DNA from: Isochrysis galbana
Taxonomy: Eukaryota; Haptophyta; Isochrysidales; Isochrysidaceae
Direction: 5' to 3'
Assembly: GCA_018136815.1 (NCBI GenBank)
Contig: CM030931.1
Span: 8,358,557-8,422,556 of the forward strand
DNA: 64,000 nt
In this document: positions 1 to 8,784 of the stretch, piece by piece
Layout: every line of letters begins with the position of its first letter
Position numbering within the stretch: position 1 is the first letter of the stretch
Notes under the pieces: generated by a model
The model's input: the letters and a program-made list of their open reading frames with translations, nothing else
Told to the model about the DNA's origin: nothing
Database searches by the model: none
Translations under genes and position numbers: made by a program

Positions 1-575
1 ATGCATGGGCGTGCGTGCGCTTGTTTCAGTGCGAATCGTTCGACTCGTTCACATATGGGTGGGACGGGTGCACCGCGTCCATGTGTATACAAAATCCAAG
101 TGAACAAGCCATTGTTGTGTTCCACGCATCCATCTCTAACTAGATCGCTCGTGTCACCCTAGAATAAATGAAAACGCCAGTTAGGCAGCGAAGTCCCAGT
201 CACATTCGGTCGATCGAGGCTCGAGACCCATGTCCACGGTGAGGAATGCGCGAAAGCTCGAGCGCCGTCTCGCTTTGTTGAGTAACGGAGGCGAGCCTAG
301 AGGCACGGGGACGCCGTGCACGGATTGCGAGGTCCCACGCACGATCTTTAATACTTCAGTGATATGGAGCGACCAAGCTAAGTAAGACTCGGCTGACCTT
401 CCACTACTCCACTACGCGGTGTGCGACGCGTGCCGTTCCGCAATAAAGCTGTGCAAGCGACTGCGCGACGATCCGGCGGCCAGACTAGTACAAATGGGCG
501 CCGACGCGGCGGCGCGCACGAAGCGTCCTCGCTACGAAGGTGCTCCGCTTGCGGCGTGAGAGTGCACCGATCTGA
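1..575. other. gene-free stretch
   Basis: I see no supportable gene. A minor Cys-containing stretch on the plus strand around 420-560 reads open until a stop near 560. It may be the out-of-frame upstream part of the HNH-like fragment that follows. Confidence 0.4.
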
Positions 576-785
576 CAGATCGTCACCCTGCTCGTCAAAC
601 AGGAGGGCCAGTGCGCATCGTGTAAGTGTAAGCACGAGGTGCGCCTGGCGGCGGGCGCGGGCATCTATATGGCGTCGCTCGACAAGGTGGGCGCGCGTTA
701 CGACGACGGCACAGCGCAAGTTCTCTGCCACGGCTGCCAGTCCCAGTCCTTCGAATCCTACGTGGCAAAATTGCAAATTGCCCCT
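576..785 (+). pseudogene. HNH / endonuclease-VII-like fragment, no own start
   Basis: The frame is open from 576, directly after a TGA, to a stop at 906-908, but only the first part looks like protein. It has a CxxC pair (QCASCK), then about 20 residues later the phrase MASLDKVGARYDDGTAQVLC, then CHGC. Two Cys pairs around an 'S-[LV]-D-[RK]-[IV] ... Y ... [NT]-x-[QV]-x-[LV]-C-x-x-C' block resemble the HNH and recombination-endonuclease-VII type nucleases of phages and large DNA viruses. No start codon and no complete domain are visible, and a second Cys-bearing stretch lies upstream in another frame. A decayed fragment is therefore the best reading. The family assignment is by eye only; an unrelated zinc-ribbon remnant is possible. 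Confidence 0.3.
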
Positions 786-908
786 CGTTTCCGTTATGGT
801 GCGATTCCGCCCGTTCTAGACGAGAGCTCGCCGACAGATCGCCTTTTGATCGTCGTCCGTCGCCGTCTAATCGGAGTGTTTGGGTTTGATTTGAGTCGAG
901 TTACGTGA

Positions 909-2512
909 GAAAGTCGTGGGACGAGAGTCGGAGTGTTTGCTTTTGCTTCCTGGTTCCTGGGTGTCCGGTGTCCGTGTCCGTCGTCCTGGGTCGTCAGTCG
1001 TTTATCCTTCGCTCTCGCTCTCGTACTCTCGCTCGCTCTCGTCTACCACTCGTACCCTACAAACCCAAACCCTCCTCTCCTCGCCAGCCCCTCCCTCCCA
1101 TCACAACCCTCCCCTAGATAGAGGTCCAGCGGGTCGGTCGTCGGTCGCCATCGCTCCGCTCCCACTTCGGATTGCGCGGGAGGAGAGGTAGGGGAAAACT
1201 TCCCCCTGTCCCGCGAAAAAATATTCTGACCCCATGATGCAGCGAGGTTTTTTTTTTACCCAGGCTCCCTCACCTCTACCTCCCCTCGCTCGCCCTCGCC
1301 TCTCGCCTCTCGCTTGATGTCGCTCTCGCCGCCGTCCTCGCCCTCGCCCTCGCCCGCCTTCCCACCTTCCTCTGCTGACGGGCTTCAGCCCGTCAGCGTA
1401 TCCGAAGTCGTTCATACCGCCGCGCCTGCCGCCGGCTTCGCCCCCTCTCCATTGTCCTCAGACCAAATGGTTCTGGCCCCAATTCGTCAGGGCCTCGGTC
1501 GCGGTCGCGGTTCGACAGTGTGGTGTCCGCTATGGCCTGGTTGGCCGGCGCGGCGGGGTGGGCGGAGACAGAGGACGGGAGCGTGGCGCGCCCCATGACC
1601 CTACACCCTACCATTTCAACGATAGACGATAGTTGTATCGATATGTGATTGATATTGATATGACGAGGAGGATTTGCGTTTATCGATAGCATTCAAATCC
1701 CCAAATAAGCTTTCCTATACGTCTCTCTAACCATCAACCAGTTGTCAACCAGCCTTTGCAGACGGAACACGACCGGCGGCCTCAATCCATTCCGCTCTAG
1801 AGCGCAAGCAAAGGCAAACGGTGATGCTGCCAGCACGCCAGCACAAGCAAGCAAAGCCGTCGTTTTTAGAGCTCAAATAAGGTCGCAGGCTCAGGCCTCG
1901 AATTGACTCTCAAATCAATCTGTCCCACTATAGGCTGAACACGACCTCAATCCATGGCTATAGCGAACAGCATTGGCCCACAAAAATATTGTGCCGAGCG
2001 ATCTGACCGAGGCATCAGTGGTGTGCGGCGCCACGATGCATAGCTTTCACACACCCCAAGCTGCACAAAGTACACACATACCAGCCACAAGGAGTACGAA
2101 CACATCAACGCAACGCGGCCTACAAACACGGTGTAGGAAGGCTAGGCAGACGCCCGAGCAATCGTGACGCCGCTGCTACAGTGCTAGACACACAGATTGT
2201 GCAAGGACAAAAACCCTAAGCCTGCCACGCTCCACTCCATCCACGAACAGAATGGCCGAACCCATTGGTTGGCGCACACAATGTTTACCCATTTTGTCGA
2301 GATCCACAAGATGCCAGATGCAACTGCTGGGCGCGTGCTTGCCACAAAAATTTATCACCTCCTTGGGAGAACAGTGGGACTCGGAAGAGCGGCTGCCAGC
2401 ACCTCCTGGACAACGAATGATGCCCAAAGGGATGCATCACGGAGGACACGAGCATGCTCGTTCGAGTGGCAACAGCTCACCATAAGGTCTAGGCATGCCA
2501 TGGCAAGGACGA
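909..2512. other. gene-free stretch, pyrimidine-rich then unique DNA
   Basis: From about 950 to 1330 the DNA is pyrimidine-rich (CTCTCGCTCTCG-type). At 1318-1632 there is a copy of a dispersed family listed separately. From 1640 to 2512 I see only short unrelated frames and nothing I can support as a gene. Confidence 0.4.
1318..1632. repeat. dispersed repeat G copy 1 (ends in GCGCGCCCCATGACC and a CTATC/GATAG dyad)
   Basis: The right end carries GGCGCGCCCCATGACC followed by a short dyad around CGATAG. The same end occurs at about 25885-25920, 34640-34682 and, inverted, 54668-54710. Read on the minus strand the end is a start codon opening M-[GE]-R-A. Read on the plus strand, the left part (Ser/Pro-rich, SPSPSPAFPPSSAD) resembles the segment at about 44144-44330 (SPSPKPVLPPFSAEE). 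It is probably a remnant of a mobile-element reading frame. The boundaries are approximate. Confidence 0.45.
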
Positions 2513-3659
2513 CTAGATCACCTTGGCTTCGTTCTTGAGCTTGTCGACAAGCTGCTCGACAGATTCCACCTTAATGCCAGCAGCACGCGCTGGCGGTTCC
2601 TGCACCTTCATCGTCGTCATGTGCTTCTTCAGCGTCACACCAAGCTCCTAGACGATTCCACGAAATTCAGGTGAGCGCATTGAGGCAGGGTGCATATTGC
2701 CGGCGAGCACTATTCAACCGCCCAAAAACTCCGGCGGGGCGGCTCTCCCGCGGAGTGCAATATCAAGGCGCGTCTCTCAGGCCTGAGGCGGACCCATGAA
2801 GGGCCCGCAATGTCACGTGAGAGCTGCCACCAGGTCTCAAGTCGCGCACCTCTGGTGTCGTCTTGTCGATCTTCTTCTTCTTGGCCTTCATAATGTTTGG
2901 CAACGTGGCATAACGCGGTTCGTTGAGCCGCAGGTCGGCGGTGACCACAGCCGGTAGGGACATGCCGAGAGTCTCGAGGCCGCCATCAATTTCGCGTGTC
3001 ACCTGGACCTTTCCATCCGCCAACTCAACCTTGGAGGCGAATGCGCCCTGAGGCCAACCCAACAACGCTCCGAGCATCTGGCCTGCGGGTGCAAGGTAAA
3101 AGGGACAGCGCGTCGGCTCCAACCGTCTCGCCAACCGAGATGACGACCCATCATCTACGTCGAGGCAGCCACGCAAAGAAGGCCTCGGGCCCTGTGCGGG
3201 CGATGCACCTGTCTGGTTGGCGTCGTCGTCAATTGCCTGCTTGCCGAGCACAACGAGCGATGGCTCCTCCTTTGCAACGAGCGCTGCAAATAGTTTGGCC
3301 ACATTCAATGGCACAATCTCCTCATCCGTTACTACATGGATCGCACGATCAGCGCCCATCGCCAATGCCGTGCGAAGCTGCTCCTGCGCCGCTGTGGGAC
3401 CGACAGAGACGGCTATCACCTCCGTGGCGATCTTCTTCTCCTTCAGACGGACGGCCTCCTCAACGGCGATCTCATCGAACGGATTCATGCTCATCTTGAC
3501 ATTGTTGGTCTCCACGGCCGACTTGTCCGGTTTCACCCGGATTTTAACGGCATAGTCAATCACGCGCTTCACGCCGACCATCACCTTCATTTGCCTCACA
3601 TGCGTGGCCGAGACCACTGAGCGCGTGGCGGCCGCGCGGAGTGCCTGCAGAATGCACAT
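2513..3659 (-). CDS. ETFB: electron transfer flavoprotein subunit beta, mitochondrial (3 exons)
   Basis: This is the beta subunit of the ETF heterodimer, which passes electrons from matrix acyl-CoA and amino-acid dehydrogenases to ETF-ubiquinone oxidoreductase. I place exons at 3209-3659, 2850-3082 and 2513-2647, with GT-AG introns of 126 and 202 bp. They give 819 coding bases, or 272 residues; the family is about 255 plus a leader. The first ~23 residues are rich in Arg, Ala and Ser and lack acids, as in a mitochondrial presequence. [19 protein letters not shown] begins the conserved domain. Residues such as [10 protein letters not shown] sit at the exon 1/2 junction, and [18 protein letters not shown] is the family signature. 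Intron 1 is a multiple of three and lacks stops, so it reads through as a spurious insertion. The exon 3 end matches the usual C-terminus ([13 protein letters not shown]). Confidence 0.93.
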
Positions 3660-5228
3660 GTAGGGTTCAGTTGTGTACTATGGTGGCCGCACGTGCCTCT
3701 CGCCCACTAGCCACAGCCACAAGACGGAGAGAGGGAGAGCTGCAAGAAGGCTGCCAAAACATGGAGGAGGCACTCGACGATTAAGTGCCGTTGCTCACTA
3801 CACCCGGGTACAGTTGCAGCAATCGGCATTTATCAGGGTGGTCCACGTGCGACCATGGCTTGCGCACACCAAAGTTCAACCGTCTCTCCCGCCTCTTTTA
3901 TCCCCCCCCCCCCTTTTATCTCCTGCCGTCGCCCTGCCCTTTCCATCTCCTCAAACGAGCACCATGGCCCATCTAGGATCTCGAGTAGGCACTCAACCAC
4001 GGCGCCCCGTAGTGGCCCCCATGTGCCTTGCTCGCTCGCCCTTCCCTCCCCCCCCCCCCCCCCCCCGTCCCCGACCACTTTTCGCTGCCCCCCGCCCCCC
4101 CCCCCGCCCGCCCTTCGCTCTCCCTTCCCCCCTCCCCCCCTCCCCCCTTCTCTTCTTCCCCCTCTCCCCTTCTTCTCCCCCTCGTCCTCTCTCCTCCTCT
4201 CTCGTCTCTTCTTCTTGCCCAGCGCGCGCCAAGCGCGGCCGGCCGAGCGAGTGAGGAGCGCAAGGTGGTGAGGGGGAACTGCATGCAGGCAGGCGCGAGA
4301 GGGCAGACTGAGCCAGGAGGGTGCTGGCGCACACCGTTGTGGAGCGAAGCATTGAGGGGGAGGGGGGGAGAGAGAGAGAGGAGAGGAGAGGAGAGGGAGG
4401 GAGAAGAGAGCACGGGAGAGTATTACGTATCTCCGGTACAAAATCATGGAGTAGAGCACATCGTTGTCTGAGAGCAGAAGTGAGTATATCTAGTGAGAGG
4501 AGAGCGACGAGGGGGGAAGGGTACCAGAGAATTAAGTAAGAGAGAGAGGAGAAGGATGAGAAGAGAAAGTGAAACGAGGATGGAGAGAGAGAGAGGGAAC
4601 CAGAGACGGGGGAGTGGAGGGGAAGAACAGGGGCCCCGCGGGCGGCGGGGGGGGGGGGGGACACAAAGAGAAGAGGATCGCACCCCACGCGAGGGAGAGA
4701 AGAAATTCCTCTGTTTCCTCGAGTTGTTTCTTCAACGACTTCGCCCCTTTCTTTGGGGCTGCAGCAGGCATCCTCTCCTCTCACCACGGCGGTGTTCCTT
4801 TTCTCAACAAGAACCCTCTCCGTCTTCTTGTTCCTCACCCCACTTCTTTCATGGTACGGCGAGGTCATCCGAGACTCGGATGTGGATGTATTCGGTTCCT
4901 ACTCTCTCCCGACCGCCAACGCTCTCTCCTCTGTCTCCCTCCTCCTTCTTCCTCTTCTTCTCGTGTTCTCTTCCCCTTCTGCGGGGTCCCCACCCCCACC
5001 CCTTTCCCTTCTCTCCCGCCAGCTCTCTCCTCGCCCGCGTGGCGCCCGCTCGCCATCAAGCGGCGCGGGGGAAGCCGGGGGTTGACGAACCATCGCCGGT
5101 GGGCCCCCATCGGTATCAATCAACGCCCAAAATAATATCTCTGAACTCTTAGACCCTACCCTACCCTACCTAGACCCTAGTACGTTGTGGAATACAAATA
5201 CACCAAATACATACTACCTCCGTTCCAT
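3660..5228. other. gene-free low-complexity stretch
   Basis: About 3880-4230 is polypyrimidine with long C runs, and 4340-4680 is polypurine (GGAGAGAGAG). Long open frames here arise from composition alone. A Lys-rich minus-strand start at 4771 (MPAAAPKKGAKSLKKQLEE) is the only protein-like phrase; I could not connect it to anything. Short CCCTA repeats occur at about 5152-5185. Confidence 0.5.
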
Positions 5229-5330
5229 TACTGAACCCCCTCCCTCCCTCCCCGCCGCTCCCTCCCTCCCTCCTCCCCGCCGCTCCCTCCCTCCCTCCCT
5301 CCCCGCCGCTCCCTCCCTCCCTCCCTCCCC

Positions 5331-6175
5331 TTGGCCCCGGCCAGGTTTTCGCGTCTGACCTGCCCAAATTTCTTTCGAAAATTTCGGTGTTTTTGCATTG
5401 ATTTTCGGACAGGCTCGCCCTAATTTTCGCGAAATTTTTGTTTTTCGAGGTTGGAGCGAGCCCCACCGCTTCGGCCACCGGCCACCCGGCCGCCACCGGC
5501 AACGAGCGAGGTGTGACGCGTTACGCGCGCGCGTGCCATGGTATGCTAGTATGATCAATAGAGTATAGAGTATAGAGTTCAGGCATGAGCATCAGCATCA
5601 GGCATGCAAACAACAGTTAGTTTGGCAACACAATTAACGCAAACGCATCGAGAGCGCACACAGAAACTACCAAAACGATCGCGCTCGTCAACCGATCAAC
5701 CCACTAGACGCTTATTGAAGCGGCTCATCAACGAGGCCTGCAGGTGGTGGTCTGACAACACACCCGACTACTGGTCACCGTACATCAAACGGAGCAAGGA
5801 AAACACACGTTCCGAGTCGTTCGAGTCTTTACTCACATGGTCGTTCCCGTCCTCGTCGTAGTCGTCGTCGTCCGAGTCGTCGACGACGACTCGAGGCCGC
5901 TTGCTCCCGCTCATACTCTCCGCGTCTCAGCGGCGGACACACCCCTGTCGTCTCGCCCCTCCACCCCCAGCCCCAGCCCCCACGCCGCCCCACCCCCTCC
6001 ACTCTCCCCTCGGCGCCGGCGCCCACCCAGCACCCAGCGCGCCAGCGCCCCGCCCCGTGACCCCAAATTTCGCGCTTTACCTCTTGGCTTCGCGCCCAAG
6101 TTTCGGTCAAAATTTTTTTTCTTCGAGCTCACCCAAATTTTGAAAAAAAATTCGCGAAAACCTGGCCGGGGCCAA
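5331..6175. mobile_element. non-autonomous DNA transposon with 23-bp perfect TIRs
   Basis: The left end begins TTGGCCCCGGCCAGGTTTTC (5331-5353). The right end (6153-6175) is its exact reverse complement over 23 bases. CCCTCCCC flanks both ends (5323-5330 and 6176-6183), an apparent 8-bp target-site duplication, although this cannot be separated cleanly from the surrounding CCCT repeat. The element is 845 bp, too short for a transposase, and none is seen. An 8-bp duplication would suit a hAT-type element; I cannot assign a superfamily. Inside are AT-rich TTTCGCGAAA-type stretches near both ends, and a minus-strand start codon with a donor-like site. Confidence 0.75.
5837..5914 (-). CDS. possible first exon inside the TIR element (unrecognised)
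   Basis: A minus-strand ATG at 5914 opens 26 codons rich in Lys/Arg then Asp (MSGSKRPRVVVDDSDDDD). The stretch ends at a strong donor-like site, CAT|GTGAGTAAAG (5836 inward). The basic-then-acidic start resembles a nuclear protein N-terminus. The only nearby acceptor (CCACCTGCAG, about 5740) gives a stop after a few codons, so no complete gene can be built. It could be a captured exon or chance. Confidence 0.2.
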
Positions 6176-6673
6176 CCCTCCCCGCCGCTCCCTCCCTCCC
6201 TCCCTCCCCGCCGCTCCCTCCCTCCCTCCCTCCCCGCCGCTCCCTCCCTCCCTCCCTCCCCGCCGCTCCCTCCCTCCCTCCCTCCCCGCCGCTCCCTCCC
6301 TCCCTCCCTCCCCGCCGCTCCCTCCCTCCCTCCCCGCCTCCTCCCTCCCTCCCTCCCCGCCGCTCCCTCCCTCCCTCCCTCCCCGCCGCTCCCTCCCTCC
6401 CTCCCTCCCCGCCGCTCCCTCCCTCCCTCCCTCCCCGCCGCTCCCTCCCTCCCTCCCTCCCCGCCGCTCCCTCCCTCCCTCCCTCCCCGCCGCTCCCTCC
6501 CTCCCTCCCTCCCCGCCGCTCCCGCTGAAGATGATGTGGATTCCGTCCGGTCCCTCCCTCCTTTCGAGCCCCCACCATATGAAGAGTTTGTTCCACCCCC
6601 GTCGTCGACGTACTTGTACCCCAAGCGTAACTTCGTTCCACCTCCGACCGCCACCGTCGGCGCCGCCCAAATC

Positions 6674-8784
6674 ATGGACCAAAGGCTCTCCGCGGCGCTG
6701 TCGACCGCCTCGAGTCCTCTACCCTCCAAGCCGCCCAGCGCCACGAAGAATTTCAGCGAGAGGTGGGGTCTACCTTCAACGCGATACTCAACATTCTACA
6801 GGGCCAAGCGGGCACTACGACTTCGTCTCGAGTCGAAACTTCGCCCCCGCTTGTGGAAGAAGGAGACAACTCCATTGGTGCTCCCCCTGCCTCGGTCAAG
6901 TTCCCTTCTCAATCTTTGCCCGCCGCGCCGTTCTCCGTTCCGCCGAATCCGATTTCCGATCCCGAACCCAATACGCCTGTTCCTGTCTCACCCGCCAAGC
7001 CCGTTTCTGATCCCCAACCTCCACCCACCGTCGCGGGCCTCCGCTCGCTTCCAAATCCGGCGGCTCGGCGCCATCCCGTCGATCCAAGCCTCGCCGGTGA
7101 TGTTTCTGAGCGAGAGGTCATCCTAGCCTCGTGGGACCAACTGTTTGAGGATGCCGCCTACGAGGTAGCCTCTCTCTACAGGAAGTCCGACGATTTCGAG
7201 CTCATCCACGCCATTCTCAACGGTTGACTCAACGGCGGCCTCTCTCGGGCCGGCAATGTTTGGCACTACCGCGTGTTTTTCGAGAAGGAGCACGTGACCA
7301 AGTGGGCTCGGAGCCGCTTCTTCCTCGACCGCACCCTCCATCACCAAGTCCGAATGGGCAAAGAGCTTTCCGAGATCAAGTTCCCCAAGGGCCTGGCCTC
7401 GGACAACGTCCAGACAGCGGCCACCTCTTGGAACGATTTTCGTCTGTCCTTCATCAAGCCGCTCGAGCGCGCCCTCTCGCTCGGCTGCGACCACCGCGAA
7501 ATCTTTACATCCTTACTAGCGGCCGCCAACTTGTGCACCACCGGCAACCAAAGGATTTACGCCTTCCTCCTCGATCTCGCCGAAGACCCGGTCCTCTCTC
7601 TCAACCCCGCGCTGGCCTGCGACGTGCTTCTCCGCAAGTGCGACGCCACTTTCGCGGCCAACGTGCCTGGCTTCGCCAAAGACTCCGCCTCCATGGAGTG
7701 GGACCGGCTCGTAGCTCGTGAGGCCGGCTCCGATCTCTTAGAGTTATCCAAGAATTTGGTGCGCGCGTACGTCCGCAAGATGGGTGACGCGAAGGTGGAT
7801 GCCACGACAGTCTGGGACCACCCGAACATGTCGCACGATATCAATCAACGATTCGAGTCCATCATTCGGAACGACAAGGTCGACGCGGCTCGCGGCGTGG
7901 ATAACGCGACCAAGTTCGGCGAGTATCTTGCAAAGACTCGCTTCCGCGTCGAGAACCACGAGCTTCCTCGTTCGGCCCTTTCGTGCGTCAACCTCTGCCA
8001 ACGCTACTTGAGCCCGTACGAACAGTCCCGTGCTGGCCAACAACAAACGTCGGTCACGGTCGCCGCCGTGACGCCGCCGGCGACTACTTCCAAGTCCACC
8101 AAAACCGCCAAGGTTGCTAAGGCTGCCTCCAACCCCGCGGACACTACGGCTTCGATGGTCGCCGCCGTCCAAGCGGCGGTGACCGAGGCATTAAAATCGC
8201 AAAACAACAACTCGAACCGCAAGGCGACTGGCGCTGACAATCGTCGGGCTCCGCCTCCGCCTACGAATTACTCCGCATCGTCTCCGTTACCGGACGCACT
8301 TCTTGACCGTCCTCTCGGCAAAAGCACGTCTTCTCGTCGCCAATGTGATCCCCCTCCGAACGGCCTTGGGCTTCCGGCCGATTCGGGCCTCTCGGAATGG
8401 GATCCAGGTAGCTGGTCTCGAGCTCGAGCCCGCTTCTGGCAAATTTCTCGTTACGCTGGTCACCCGGCCCTTCGCGCTGCGCTCACGCGCTGCCGTCCCT
8501 CCGATGCCACCATGACGGCGCCGCGTCTCGACGACCTAGACCGCGACGTCAAGGAGTGGACCGACGCCAACGGCTGCGCGTACTGCGCCTTTCGTCCCCG
8601 GGCCCCATCTGGTACGCCCGAGGCAGACCTGTGGAAGTATGGCACGGGCGACGGAGCTCATAACCCCGTCGTTTGCCAACCGTACATTCGTTTTCTCTGT
8701 GAAGGCGGCAGTGGCGAGTGTGGTAACGACCCAGAAGTCCACCGCCGCCTCCGCACGATGGTCGTTCTCCGTCCGGCCCATTAG
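6674..8784 (+). pseudogene. retroelement gag-like protein (frameshift and in-frame TGA)
   Basis: A Met at 6674 (MDQRLSAA) follows protein-like sequence (PPYEEFVPPPSSTYLYPKRN) that runs out of the minisatellite. Near 6697 the reading moves to the frame used downstream (RLESSTLQAAQRHEEFQREV), so one base is missing or extra. In that frame a TGA at 7225-7227 interrupts, after which it stays open to TAG at 8782-8784. The stretch from 7228 to 8060 is helical and charged, like a capsid. It is followed by a Thr/Ala/Lys-rich linker and a C-terminal Cys cluster (GCAYCAF, then two or three further Cys), where gag proteins often carry a nucleic-acid-binding zinc knuckle, although the spacing is not the classical CCHC. 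Function by position: particle protein that packages element RNA. Confidence 0.65.

Larger units (their letters stand above)
5229..6523. repeat. 26-bp C/T minisatellite, interrupted by a TIR element
   Basis: The unit is CCGCCGCT followed by an 18-base CCCT-type run, total period 26 (for example guanines at 6184, 6210 and 6236). About four units lie at 5229-5330 and about thirteen at 6176-6523, with one shortened variant near 6335-6355. The two parts are the same array on the same strand, split by the element at 5331-6175. Because 26 is not a multiple of three and the unit lacks stops, all frames are open. One frame runs directly into the gag-like protein downstream as a Pro/Ser/Leu-rich repeat. 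Confidence 0.85.

Noticed and set aside
3083-3208. In-frame extra segment of ETF-beta
   Set aside because: It is an intron of 126 bp (GTGCAT ... CCCGCAG) that happens to lack stops; removing it restores the conserved NQTGQML junction.
3993-4868. 291-residue minus-strand open frame
   Set aside because: Runs through polypurine/polypyrimidine tracts with Arg/Gly/Glu composition on one strand and Pro/Ser on the other; no motif. The short Lys-rich start at 4771 in another frame was also not extendable.
5837-7126. Long plus-strand open frame across the minisatellite
   Set aside because: Most of it is stop-free repeat DNA and the TIR element; only the last part (from about 6524) is protein-like and it belongs to gag before the frame break.
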